A stretch of 64,000 nucleotides of DNA from a bacterium (GCA_036504735.1 DASXUQ010000017.1:221349-285348), one strand, 5' to 3'. Counted from the first letter of the stretch, positions 53,559 through 63,123 are shown. Program-made: numbers and translations. Notes: a model not told the origin generated them from the sequence alone.

Positions 53559-53582
53559 AAAGGCCTTTCACTGGCAAAAACG

Positions 53583-56500
53583 CTACACTTCTTCCTTCCG
53601 CAGTTCTCGTTTGAAGCGTTCTTCGAAGGTGGTATACAGCGCCGGCACAAAGAACAGCGTCAGCACCGTGGATACGCTCAAGCCGCCAATCACCGCAATC
53701 GCCAACGGCTGTTGGTTGGCTTCACCGCCTAAGGCCAAGGCCATCGGCAGCAAGCCGAACACCGTAGCAAGCGACGTCATCAGAATCGGTTTCAACCGTG
53801 TGCGGCCTGCCTGAGTGACCGCGTCGCGCAGAGCAATATCCGGATTGCGTAATCGCAGATGGTTGGTATAGTCCACCAGCAGAATGCCGTTGGAGACCAC
53901 AATGCCCACCATCACGATGATCCCCTGAAAAGATGTGACCGAGAGCGTCGTGTGTGTCAGGAACAACATCCACAGCACTCCCACAAGTCCCAGCGGCACG
54001 GTGAACATGATAATGAATGGGTCGATCAGCGACTGGAATTGTGAGGCCATCACCACATACACCAGCAGAATCGCCAGCGCGAAGGCCATCGTCAGCGCCT
54101 TGAAGGTGCTCTTCTGCTGCTCTACATTCCCGGTCTGCACCACTTGAAATCCCGGCGGCAGATCCAGCTTGTCAATCTTTGCCTGAATGTCTTTCGCCAC
54201 GCTTCCCAAGTCGCGCCCCGACACATTGGCGGTCACTTCCACCAGCCGCTGCTGATACTTGCGGTCGATCTGCACCGGCGACGACGCCAACTCTACAACG
54301 GCCACATTTCCCAGCCGCACGGGCTGCCCGCTGGTCGTGCTGAGCACGATGTTCTCCAGATCCGCGACGTGCGAGCGGAAATCTTCACCGAAGCGCACCA
54401 GAATATTATATTGATTACCCGTTACCGGATCCGTGTAAAGCGATGCCACCGCGCCCGCAATGCTGGTGTTGACCGTGTTGGCGATTTGCGAGGCATTAAT
54501 GCCCAGAATGCCCGCCTTGTCGCGGTCGATCCGCACGCGCAGTTCCGGAAGATTGTCCTCACGGGAAATCTGCACGTCCGTCGCGCCGGGCACCGATCGC
54601 ACAAGGTCCTGAATCTGCTTTGCCAGCCGCGAGCCTGTGGCCAGATCGAAGCCGCGGACTTCGACGTCAATCGGGGCACTCGACCCGAAGTTCATCAGGA
54701 ATTTGAGAAATCCGCCCGTTGCAATGTAAATGCTTGCACCGGGAATGGTGCTGATCTTGGGACGTACGACATTGACGATCTGCCACACCGAACGCTTGCG
54801 CTTGTTTTCGGGAATCAGCCCCACGCGGATGTTCGCGGCATGGGTTCCGGAATTGCGGCTGAAGAGACTGCCGCTCCGCGCCTGCGGCACGCCAATGTCC
54901 GAAATGACCGATTGCACTTCCGGGATATTGTCCTGCAAAATCTTCTCGATCTGCTGCACGGTTTGAATGGTCACATCCGACCGCGTGCCGACCGGAAGCT
55001 TGACCGTAACCGTAAACTGGCCCTCATCCTGCTCGGGGAAGAACTCGGTTCCGATGAACGGCGCCAGTCCGAACGAGAGCGCTCCCAGAATCGCGACCGC
55101 CAGAATGACGAATCCCTTATGCCGCAGCACGCCCTGGAGCTGACGCTCATAGAACGAGTCGATCCCTTCCAGAGCATCATGCGCTCGGACTCGAATCCGG
55201 TCGGAAAGACGCCGCGACTCCCGGTTCAACTCCTTCTCGGGCCGGAGAAATTGCAGGCACATGAGGGGCGTCACGGTTCGTGAGACAAAGAACGATCCGA
55301 ACAACGCCACGGCAATCGTCATCGTGAGCGGCACAAACAACATTTTGGCGATGCCGGTCAGGAAGACAATCGGCAGAAAGACGATCACCGTCGTCAGCGT
55401 CGAGACAAAGATCGGCGAAGCCACTTCCTGCGCGGCTCCCAGCGTCGCCTGCAATCGCGTCTCGTTGGGACGGCGCAGATTGTAGTGCCGGGTGATCGCT
55501 TCCAGTTCCACAATCGAGTCATCCACCAAACGCCCTACAGCCAGCGCCAGCCCGCCGAAGGTCATGATGTTCAGCGTCACATTGCTGAAGCGGAAGAAGA
55601 TGAACGTCACAAGGATCGACAGCGGAATCGCCACCAGAATGATCGTCGTGGCGCGAATGTTCCGCAGGAAAAGCAGGATCAGAATAATCGCCAGCGCCGC
55701 CCCCATCATCGCCTCGCGCTGCAAACCGGAAATGGTCTGGCGGATGTACTGGGACTGATCGAAGGAAATCGTCATCTTCACCTGCTGCGGCACGTCGGCC
55801 AGATGCGGCAGCGCCTTCATCACATTGTCCACCACATTCACGGTGTTCGCATTGGCCAGCTTCTGCACACTGAGCGTCAGCCCCGGAGTGCCGTTGATGC
55901 GGATCAGCTCGGTCTGCTCCTGATAGCTGTCTTCGACCCTGGCGACGTCCTTGATGCGGATCGGAACGTTGTTCACGTTCTTGATGATGATTTCGCTCAT
56001 CGGCGCAACCACATTGAAGCGGCTCTCCGTCTTCAGCGAATAGTCGAACGGTCCGGTCTTCAAATCTCCCGACGGAATGGTCACATTGGCATTCGCCACC
56101 GCCGTCAGCACATCCGCCACCGGAAGCTGCAGGGCTTCGAGACGGTCGCGATCGAGGGTGATGTGGATCTCGCGGATACGGCCGCCTGTGACCGACGCCG
56201 ATGCCACGCCGGAAAGATGCTCGATCTGCGGTTCGATGGTGTTGAAGGCCAGATCATACAGGTCCCGCTCATCCATCCCGCCGCCGGACACCGCAATAAC
56301 GCATACCGGCACGCTCGTGATGTCAAACCGCAGAGCAATCGGCGTGGAGACGCCCGCCGGGAGCTGATTGAAGATCCGGTTCACCCGCTGAATCACATCC
56401 ACCAGAGCCACATCAAGATTCGCTCCCCAGTCGAAGTTGATGCGAACTTGCGAGATTCCTTCCTTGGTGGATGACTGGACATAGGTGACGTTGTTGGTCG

Positions 56501-56717
56501 AACTGACGCCACGCTCGATGAACGTGGTAACCGTCTGCTCCATATCCAGCGGACCGGCGCCGGTATAAAACGTAATAACCGACACCACCGGTATGGTAAT
56601 GTCGGGTAGAAGATCAATCCGCAACTGTGTGAACGACACCAAACCGAGCACCATTATCGTGCAGGCGAGCAGAAAGGTAGTGATCGGGTAGCGGAGGGCG
56701 AGCCTTGTTAGCCACAT
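53583..56717 (-). CDS. RND-family efflux pump permease
   Basis: A 1044-residue inner-membrane pump of the AcrB/MexB type, which exports hydrophobic compounds using the proton gradient. Twelve membrane segments and two large periplasmic loops are apparent. The TM4 proton-relay Asp pair is in ALAVGRLVDDSIVELEA. At the TM10 position where AcrB has Lys940 (AKNAIL), this protein reads VVSNGILLVDYTNHL. The N-terminus (LALRYPITTFLLACTIMVLG) and the ALAGG-like SSVLT end are typical. It lies six bases downstream of its fusion protein on the same strand. No outer-membrane TolC-type gene is adjacent, so the outer channel is encoded elsewhere. Confidence 0.94.
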   Translation of the reverse strand: MWLTRLALRYPITTFLLACTIMVLGLVSFTQLRIDLLPDITIPVVSVITFYTGAGPLDMEQTVTTFIERGVSSTNNVTYVQSSTKEGISQVRINFDWGANLDVALVDVIQRVNRIFNQLPAGVSTPIALRFDITSVPVCVIAVSGGGMDERDLYDLAFNTIEPQIEHLSGVASASVTGGRIREIHITLDRDRLEALQLPVADVLTAVANANVTIPSGDLKTGPFDYSLKTESRFNVVAPMSEIIIKNVNNVPIRIKDVARVEDSYQEQTELIRINGTPGLTLSVQKLANANTVNVVDNVMKALPHLADVPQQVKMTISFDQSQYIRQTISGLQREAMMGAALAIILILLFLRNIRATTIILVAIPLSILVTFIFFRFSNVTLNIMTFGGLALAVGRLVDDSIVELEAITRHYNLRRPNETRLQATLGAAQEVASPIFVSTLTTVIVFLPIVFLTGIAKMLFVPLTMTIAVALFGSFFVSRTVTPLMCLQFLRPEKELNRESRRLSDRIRVRAHDALEGIDSFYERQLQGVLRHKGFVILAVAILGALSFGLAPFIGTEFFPEQDEGQFTVTVKLPVGTRSDVTIQTVQQIEKILQDNIPEVQSVISDIGVPQARSGSLFSRNSGTHAANIRVGLIPENKRKRSVWQIVNVVRPKISTIPGASIYIATGGFLKFLMNFGSSAPIDVEVRGFDLATGSRLAKQIQDLVRSVPGATDVQISREDNLPELRVRIDRDKAGILGINASQIANTVNTSIAGAVASLYTDPVTGNQYNILVRFGEDFRSHVADLENIVLSTTSGQPVRLGNVAVVELASSPVQIDRKYQQRLVEVTANVSGRDLGSVAKDIQAKIDKLDLPPGFQVVQTGNVEQQKSTFKALTMAFALAILLVYVVMASQFQSLIDPFIIMFTVPLGLVGVLWMLFLTHTTLSVTSFQGIIVMVGIVVSNGILLVDYTNHLRLRNPDIALRDAVTQAGRTRLKPILMTSLATVFGLLPMALALGGEANQQPLAIAVIGGLSVSTVLTLFFVPALYTTFEERFKRELRKEEV

Positions 56718-56723
56718 ATCGAA

Positions 56724-57782
56724 TTACGATTGAACGTTGACCGGAGCGCCATCTTTGACATACTGCTGCCCGACCACAATAATTCTTTCCTGACCGGTCA
56801 ACCCGGTCGTAATCTCCGTGCGATTGTTCTGCTCGATGCCGGTCTGGACCGGAATCCGCCGCGCGACATTGTTCTCGGCGACCGTGAACACCCAGTGCCC
56901 GGATGAATCGCCCAGCACGGCCTGAGTCGGAACGGTCAAAGCATTCGGGCGCTCGCCGATTACCAGGATCACCCGGGAAAACATTCCCGCTTTCAATGTG
57001 TGGTCCCGGTTCGGCACGTCAATTTCCACCATCATCGTCCGCGTGGATGGGTCAAGGGCCTGACTGCTGCGCGTAACCACGCCGTCGAACGGCTTGCCCG
57101 GATAAGCGTCCACCGTGGTGGAAGCCTTCCTTCCCGGCGTGACCGCGGGAATATCTCTCTCCAATACATTGATGAACACTCGCATGGAATCGAGGTCCAT
57201 CAAGGTAAACAGCGTGGCGTTGTTAGCGGTCACTACAGCGCCCGGATCGAGAAATCTCTGCGTGATGATGCCTGTGAAAGGCGCTGTGACGCGGGCATAG
57301 CTCAGTTGTGTGGCGGCGCTGTTGGCGTTTGCCTGGGCTACGGACATGGCAGCCTGTGCATTATCCACATCCTGCTTGGGGCCAAGGTCTTTCGAGAACA
57401 GATCCTGTACGCGCTGGAACTGAAGCCTGGTATTCTGATACGTCGCGGATGCCTGAGCATATTGTTGTGCCAGCAGAGTGGTGTCGATCATGGCGAGCAA
57501 TTGCCCCTGCCGCACGGTCTGGCCAATATTGACATACACGGCTTCGAGATTGCCGGTCACTTTGGAGTACACGCCTGCCTGCTGAATCGCCATCATGTTT
57601 CCTGTATACTCCAATGTGCTTGTCAGCGTGGTTATGGACGGCGTTGCTGTTCGGACGGCAGGCACAGGCTGCTGCCTCTTTGCACTGGCCGGGTCGTCAC
57701 GATGCATCATGCGAAATCCAATGATCCCCAGGATGATCACTACGACGAGCCCGAACGATGTGAATCTTAGGCTTTTCTTCAT
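56724..57782 (-). CDS. RND efflux membrane-fusion (periplasmic adaptor) protein
   Basis: A 352-residue adaptor. MKKSLRFTSFGLVVVIILGI is the membrane anchor; an ATG at 57827 would add 15 residues. The lipoyl-like half-motifs are YVNIGQTVRQGQLLAMID and YARVTAPFTGIITQRFLDPG, separated by a helical hairpin (LLAQQYAQASATYQNTRLQF), then a beta-barrel and a membrane-proximal domain (FTVAENNVARRIPVQTGI). It links the inner-membrane pump to an outer channel. First gene of a two-gene operon. Confidence 0.92.
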   Translation of the reverse strand: MKKSLRFTSFGLVVVIILGIIGFRMMHRDDPASAKRQQPVPAVRTATPSITTLTSTLEYTGNMMAIQQAGVYSKVTGNLEAVYVNIGQTVRQGQLLAMIDTTLLAQQYAQASATYQNTRLQFQRVQDLFSKDLGPKQDVDNAQAAMSVAQANANSAATQLSYARVTAPFTGIITQRFLDPGAVVTANNATLFTLMDLDSMRVFINVLERDIPAVTPGRKASTTVDAYPGKPFDGVVTRSSQALDPSTRTMMVEIDVPNRDHTLKAGMFSRVILVIGERPNALTVPTQAVLGDSSGHWVFTVAENNVARRIPVQTGIEQNNRTEITTGLTGQERIIVVGQQYVKDGAPVNVQS

Positions 57783-57977
57783 GTGTGGAAAGTTGTGTGC
57801 TAATGCCCTTTTATCCCATTGGGGCATGGAAAGTTCCCAATGAATTTGGGCCGGGTTGAGCTTCTCTCGGTCAAGTCATGTGCAAAAGCACGCTTGGATG
57901 CAAGTTTTAACCTGCCCATGCAGGATTTGACAGTGTATTGCTGAATCAAATCGGCGATTCAAGGGGCATTTCAACAG

Positions 57978-58007
57978 AAAGCGGGCACCTGATTGGGTGC
58001 CCGCTTT
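57978..58007. terminator. Terminator of the YVTN-propeller gene
   Basis: AAAGCGGGCACC (57978-57989) and GGTGCCCGCTTT (57996-58007) pair perfectly over twelve bases, 25 bases past the minus-strand stop at 58033. It may also insulate the divergent RND operon region. Confidence 0.85.
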
Positions 58008-58032
58008 GTCACGAGATGCTCTAAACATATCT

Positions 58033-60606
58033 TTACTTGAGAAGCACGACTTTGCGGACGGCTCCTGCACCGGAGGCTTCGAGGCGGATCCAGTACGGAC
58101 CGCTGGGCAGGCCGTGCGCGTCCCAGACGATCTGATGCTCGCCGGACCCTTGGCGACCTTCAAACAGCGTGGCTGCCTCTCGCCCCAATGCGTCAAAGGC
58201 GCGCAGGGCAACCGATGCATCCTTGGGCAGGGTATAACGAACCGTCACTGCGGGATTGAAGGGATTCGGATATGCGGCGCTGATGGCGAAACTCAATGCG
58301 GGAGATATGGTGCGTGCATGTGCCGCATTCGGCGTGCCGTAATCGACCAGTGTGACAAAATCCGGCCCGGGCATGGCTACGGCGGCCAGTTGTCCGGTGG
58401 TTCCCAAGGTAAAGGAGGCAGGAGTCGCGGGCAATTCCGTATGATCGATGCCACGGTGAAGCTGCGAGGCAACGTTGCCGCTTCCTGCCGTGAGCACGAC
58501 TTCGTTGCCGAGAGCATCGTAGGCGACGCCCGCGACGTTGCCGTATTGCGCGAAGTTGTGCGTTGCCATCGTCGCGCCGGTGTGCGGGTTGATCTTCTTC
58601 ACCTGCATCGCCGTATAGAGCCCGATGCCTACCTGATCGGTTGCCGGGTCGTAGGCAAGGCGCAGCGGACCGTTGCCCACCGCATAGGTGCCGGTGACTG
58701 AAGAAGCTGCGCCGTCAATATGGAGACACGAAACGGAATTGCCGAAGTAGTTGGTCACCACAGCAAGGCTGTCATCGCCGCAGAAGGCGATATTCAGCGG
58801 GAAGTCACCGACGGCCAGCAGCGCGACTTCGGAATTGGTCTCGGTGTCGATCACGTGCACGAAGTCGTCGAAGGACGCCGCAACGAGTACCCAGCGTCCG
58901 CTGGGGCTGACTTCCACGTCGCTGCTCACGCCATAGGAGGCCCACACCGCGCCGATTTCGCCGCAGGGAATTTGGGTGACTTCCGCGCTGCTGGCGCCAT
59001 CGAGGGCAATCACCGATACCGTGTTGCCGAGCACATTGCCCACATAGGCAAAATCGCCATTGGGCGAGATGCTGACCACTGCGGGGCGTCCGCCGGCGGG
59101 AACATCCGCAACCACGCTATCGGAGGCGAGATCGACGATCTGCACCGAGTTGGTGTTGAAACCGCAGAGCACGGCATAACGCGAATCCGGAGTGATAGCC
59201 ACTTCCCACGGAGTATCACCGGCATCCACCACGGCTTCGGTCTGCTGAGTGGACAGGTTCATGATGGACAGATTGTTCGAGAGGAAGTTGCTGCAGACGG
59301 CCTTCGAACCGTCGGGTGCAATCGCGGCGAAGCGGGGAGCGTCACCTTCGGGAAAAAGTCCGGACGGAGTCTTGCCCAGATACTGCGCGTTGGACGGCGT
59401 GGTGACGTCGTAGAAATACGGCCCTTCATAATTAAAGGGGTCATAGGCCACCACGCGATTACCGGAAGGCGCAACCACGCCGTGATACTGGCCGTGCCCG
59501 GTCAGATGGGAGACGACGGACTCCGTCTCGAAATCCACCATGCAGAAGTTGAACTGGCCGCTGATGGCATACCGGTGATCCGGCGTGGTGCCGATCCAGA
59601 AGGCGGTGTAGCAGGCATTCAATGTAACGAAATCATGCGTGGCGAAGCGGACAATGGCGCTCTGATTGTCGCTGATACCCAGATAGCACTTGGAGCCGTC
59701 CTGATTGACGCCGACCTGATAGGTCATCAGCATCGTCGTACCGCTGAAGGACACACTGTCGAGAATTGTGCGCGTGGCCATGTCGATCTGATAGGCCACC
59801 GGTGGAGTGATGGGACTGACGGCGATGAGCTTGGTGCTGTCACCCGAAAGTCCGAGTACCGCGCAATGGCGGATGCCGAGGATGGAATCATCGACTTCGC
59901 CGGTTGCGGAGTTGATGAAGAGCAGCACACTGTCGCACCGGCTGGCAATGAGATGAGCGCCATCGGGCGTGATGACGAAATCCGTAAAGACTGCGTCACT
60001 GCGTCCGCTGGCGCTGTTAAAGGAAAAGGTGGTCAGCGAGATGGGAAAGTTCTGAATGGAACGCACGTGCTGCCGCGTGGTCAAATCATACACTTCGCAG
60101 ACATTGGGAATGTCACAGGCCACGTAGACATAGTGGCTGTCGGGGCTGATGTGCACGACCCACGGCTGCTCGGCGGCATCGAGGGAATCCAGCACCGAGT
60201 AGTCGTTCAGATCAATGAAGTAGACCTTGTTGCCGAAGGCGCAGGCGACCACGGCGATGTTGTTGGTAGCCGCGACGGCTGCCGGATAGCGTCCGACGGA
60301 GACATTGGCCAGCGGCTGCATGCTCTGCCAGTCGAAGATCGTGATATTGTCCGTCATCCGGTTGCAGAGCAGCATGCGGCTGCCATCGGGGGTGAAGGCG
60401 GAGCCGCCGATATAGTCCCCTTCCGGCGCAACACCCGGGTCCATGTGTGCCCAGGTTTCATCCAGTGATCCGGCGGCGCGCGGCGTGACAACCTGCATGT
60501 CACGCGCGTGGTCGATGATCAGGTCTCCAGTGCGATCCACGGCCTGGGCAAAGGCCAGAACGGGGAGGGACACCAGCAACGCGCAAAGCACTGTCCATTT
60601 GCTCAT
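58033..60606 (-). CDS. Secreted YVTN-type beta-propeller protein with C-terminal sorting domain
   Basis: An 857-residue protein. The ATG at 60606 follows AGGAG and opens a signal peptide ending VLAFAQ. Blades of about 42 residues repeat through residues 60-760, with PDSHYVYVACDIPNVCEVYD, DSRYAVLCGFNTNSVQIVD and NGDFAYVGNVLGNTVSVIAL, the signature of YVTN/surface-layer propellers. The C-terminal 80 residues are a sorting domain (SAAYPNPFNPAVTVRYTL to VRKVVLLK). No catalytic residues are seen. It lies 31 bases downstream of the transglutaminase-like gene on the same strand, so the two form an operon. Confidence 0.85.
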   Translation of the reverse strand: MSKWTVLCALLVSLPVLAFAQAVDRTGDLIIDHARDMQVVTPRAAGSLDETWAHMDPGVAPEGDYIGGSAFTPDGSRMLLCNRMTDNITIFDWQSMQPLANVSVGRYPAAVAATNNIAVVACAFGNKVYFIDLNDYSVLDSLDAAEQPWVVHISPDSHYVYVACDIPNVCEVYDLTTRQHVRSIQNFPISLTTFSFNSASGRSDAVFTDFVITPDGAHLIASRCDSVLLFINSATGEVDDSILGIRHCAVLGLSGDSTKLIAVSPITPPVAYQIDMATRTILDSVSFSGTTMLMTYQVGVNQDGSKCYLGISDNQSAIVRFATHDFVTLNACYTAFWIGTTPDHRYAISGQFNFCMVDFETESVVSHLTGHGQYHGVVAPSGNRVVAYDPFNYEGPYFYDVTTPSNAQYLGKTPSGLFPEGDAPRFAAIAPDGSKAVCSNFLSNNLSIMNLSTQQTEAVVDAGDTPWEVAITPDSRYAVLCGFNTNSVQIVDLASDSVVADVPAGGRPAVVSISPNGDFAYVGNVLGNTVSVIALDGASSAEVTQIPCGEIGAVWASYGVSSDVEVSPSGRWVLVAASFDDFVHVIDTETNSEVALLAVGDFPLNIAFCGDDSLAVVTNYFGNSVSCLHIDGAASSVTGTYAVGNGPLRLAYDPATDQVGIGLYTAMQVKKINPHTGATMATHNFAQYGNVAGVAYDALGNEVVLTAGSGNVASQLHRGIDHTELPATPASFTLGTTGQLAAVAMPGPDFVTLVDYGTPNAAHARTISPALSFAISAAYPNPFNPAVTVRYTLPKDASVALRAFDALGREAATLFEGRQGSGEHQIVWDAHGLPSGPYWIRLEASGAGAVRKVVLLK

Positions 60607-60637
60607 GGCAGAACTCCTCTTGAAGTGGCGCAACGTC

Positions 60638-62974
60638 TTACTGGTCTACCTTGATCAGCATATTCGGATCCCGCACGGTGCGGTTAAATTCGAGCGCAAT
60701 CTTTGTCTGTTTTCCGGCGGCCATATCGAACCAGCGGAAGGTAACCGGAGCGGAGCCGTCTTTGCTGCGGACACCGGAACTCAGACAGTAAAGCCCGGCG
60801 GGCAGGTCCTGCGGCCATTGGAGTTTATTAAACGGCTCATGATAGCCGAAATCCTGCTCGGCCAGATGATCGGTTTCCCACTTGCCGACGCCCCAATCCT
60901 TGAAGTATTGGGCGTTCTGCACGGTGGTATCCGCCGCCGCTTCGATGACAAGCGAGCCGGTGCTGACGGGTTTGGATTTGCCTTTGGCTTTGAGCTTGAG
61001 GTCGACCACAGTCCATGCGTTGTTCTCCCAGCGCTCGAGGCGGCCTGTGACCGAATTGAAGCGGGCGGGAATGCCACGCACGCGGCATAAACCGATGTAG
61101 AGCCGCTCGATGTCGCCTTGCGAACCGCGCAGCACCTCAAGGGTCTGCCACGGCGTAAGCGGCGGGCCGAGACGGTCCTTCTCATTGTCGAGCACGATAC
61201 TCTGCTTGATCCAGCCGATGAGCTTTTCATCGTGACGGGCGGAAGGCAGCAGGTCGAGATGCGTCTTGAAGAAGCGGTAGACCGCGCCGCGCCACGGAAC
61301 GGCAGGCTCCTGATCGATGCGGGGGGCCATGACGTATTCTTCGTACCGCTGACGGTCGGCACTATCCAGAGATGAGATGGTCTCCCAGACTCCCGGGCCG
61401 GAAAGCGGCATCTCGACGGAATTGCGCTCGTAATGATCGCTGAGTACGTCGAGATTGAAATCGCGAAGGTCTTTTTCGGTCAGATTGTCAAGCAGGGCAA
61501 GGCGCGCATCCATGTCCGGCAGCTCCGTGCCGGTGTGCAGACTGATGTCTGTCATGGGATACTGGCCGATGAGGAAACGGAAGAGCACGCCCCAGTTGCC
61601 GCGCGCGTTGCGGAAAATGTCGAGCAACTTTTTTGCATCGATCTTATGCGCTGTGGCAAATTCGGTGACCCATGCGGAGTCGGGCTTGAGCTGCAAGGGA
61701 GCCGTCTGATTGGCATGCCCCATGATGTTGCCCAGTTCGAGGGACCAGACGCGCCAGAAGCTCTCGCGTAGACTGTCTTCGGTGGTCAGGCGGCACTTGA
61801 ACAGGCTGTCCTGTTGGGCAAGATTCTTGGCGGGCATTTCGGGCGGAGGAGTGTACAGCGCCTGGGTGAGGGTACGCAGATTTTCGAGCTTGTCGAGCTT
61901 CAGCGTGACATGGGATTCGGAGCCCTTGACATGCAGCAGCGCGGCAACGTCATCTTTTCCCGCGCTGACAAACCAGTCACCGAGACCGCAGGCAAGGGTG
62001 ACGGTGCCATCGGCGCCGGTTTCAAGAGCCATGGCGGGCATCAGGCTGCCGTAGTTGTAGAGATTGAAAATGACTTTAGCGCCGGACACGGGCTTGCCGG
62101 TTTGGTCGAGCACGGTGACCAGCAGGTCACGCGTCGTGCCGTAAACGGCGGTGGAGTTGATGAGCGTGGAGCGGCCATAGCGGCGGAGTACGGGCTCGGT
62201 GCCGCGATAATCGCCGTAAGACGTGCTAACCACCAGCATCGCGCGGGCGGCGGCGTCACTGAACCAGCCTTTGTCGAGCACGGGTTCAGGTTCACAGGCG
62301 CCGAAGTAGTGCCATTTGCCGTCGGCCCAGACTTCAGTCCACGCATGATTGTCATCGGTGTGCGCCCAGAAGGGAGTATAGCACTGGCGCGCGGGGATTC
62401 CCACCGAGCGCAACGCATCGATGGCGAAGATCATCTCTTCTTCACAGCGGCCAAGGCCGGCACGGATGGTGGTCAGAGGATCCTGATCACGGGAATCGGA
62501 GGGCTTGTAGGTGACCTTTTCATGGCACCAGTGATTGACTTCCAGCGCAGCCTGCGTCATGCTCATGTTCTTCAGCCGGGGCTGGAGTTCATAGAGGAAC
62601 TGATCGCGCCATCCGGTGACGTAGGGTTCCTGCGAGACGCGGTGGGGGAGCACGAAACTGCGGAACAGATTATCGTCAATCTGCGAGCCCCAGGGAAATT
62701 CCCGGCGGGCCTGGCGGGCGAGGCGCACGTTATCGAGCAGCGCCTGCCCATCCATCGCGGCCAGATCGGCCAGCGGCAGATAGGCAATCAGAAAACGCAG
62801 ATCAGCCTTTTCTTCAGCAGTGATACCGCTCTCGGGCTGGTCGAGCAGATTGAAGATGAGCGGCCCGCGCGCGCCGGCGCGAATGCGCTGCACATTGAGC
62901 AGGGAATCCAGGCCGTCAGTGGCAAAAGCCGCGGCGGCAAGGAGCAGGATACAAAACGCTGTAAGAGTCTTCAT
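60638..62974 (-). CDS. Exported transglutaminase-like protein
   Basis: A 778-residue protein. The start at 62974 opens a signal peptide (TLTAFCILLLAAAAFATDG); the frame runs on to 63109 but only through repeat DNA. Residues about 170-225 hold the transglutaminase-like core: GRCEEEMIFAIDALRSVGIPA with the nucleophile Cys, and DDNHAWTEVWADGKWHYFGA with the His. The usual Asp after this is replaced by the Glu-rich CEPEP. The C-terminal 500 residues include a carboxypeptidase-regulatory-like module (DQTGKPVSGAKVIFNLYNYG). It probably acts on peptide or protein substrates in the periplasm or outside; cross-linking versus hydrolysis cannot be told. Confidence 0.85.
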   Translation of the reverse strand: MKTLTAFCILLLAAAAFATDGLDSLLNVQRIRAGARGPLIFNLLDQPESGITAEEKADLRFLIAYLPLADLAAMDGQALLDNVRLARQARREFPWGSQIDDNLFRSFVLPHRVSQEPYVTGWRDQFLYELQPRLKNMSMTQAALEVNHWCHEKVTYKPSDSRDQDPLTTIRAGLGRCEEEMIFAIDALRSVGIPARQCYTPFWAHTDDNHAWTEVWADGKWHYFGACEPEPVLDKGWFSDAAARAMLVVSTSYGDYRGTEPVLRRYGRSTLINSTAVYGTTRDLLVTVLDQTGKPVSGAKVIFNLYNYGSLMPAMALETGADGTVTLACGLGDWFVSAGKDDVAALLHVKGSESHVTLKLDKLENLRTLTQALYTPPPEMPAKNLAQQDSLFKCRLTTEDSLRESFWRVWSLELGNIMGHANQTAPLQLKPDSAWVTEFATAHKIDAKKLLDIFRNARGNWGVLFRFLIGQYPMTDISLHTGTELPDMDARLALLDNLTEKDLRDFNLDVLSDHYERNSVEMPLSGPGVWETISSLDSADRQRYEEYVMAPRIDQEPAVPWRGAVYRFFKTHLDLLPSARHDEKLIGWIKQSIVLDNEKDRLGPPLTPWQTLEVLRGSQGDIERLYIGLCRVRGIPARFNSVTGRLERWENNAWTVVDLKLKAKGKSKPVSTGSLVIEAAADTTVQNAQYFKDWGVGKWETDHLAEQDFGYHEPFNKLQWPQDLPAGLYCLSSGVRSKDGSAPVTFRWFDMAAGKQTKIALEFNRTVRDPNMLIKVDQ

Positions 62975-62991
62975 AAAAAGTGCCTGTATGA

Positions 62992-63021
62992 AACGAGGAA
63001 CGATGAACGAGGAACGATGAC
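62992..63021. repeat. 14-base tandem repeat AACGAGGAACGATG
   Basis: Two consecutive copies of AACGAGGAACGATG followed by a partial third lie just upstream of the transglutaminase-like gene, where a promoter would be expected. It belongs to the simple-repeat DNA seen at several gene borders here. Confidence 0.6.
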
Positions 63022-63023
63022 GA

Positions 63024-63104
63024 GACGGGCACGGCATGGCCTTTGGGCCATCCACATCCACAGGAAGACGGGCACGACATGTCGTGCCCCTACGGCAGAT
63101 TCGG
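63024..63104 (+). repeat. GGGCACGACATG palindromic repeat, copy b
   Basis: GGGCACGACATGTCGTGCCC is a perfect palindrome here, followed by CTACGGCAGATTC. Its left flank carries a related half-copy (GGGCACGGCATGGCC). It matches the split copy at 35455-35529. Confidence 0.75.
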
Positions 63105-63123
63105 ATCATGGTTTGTTTGTGGC

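Larger units (their letters stand above)
52877..53582. other. Repeat-rich gene-free interval
   Basis: No convincing gene lies here. It holds an orphan promoter-like pair (53057-53086), a compound hairpin block (53125-53212), a copy of the CCCTTTCCC repeat (53303-53381) and the RND operon terminator (53529-53558). Confidence 0.6.
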
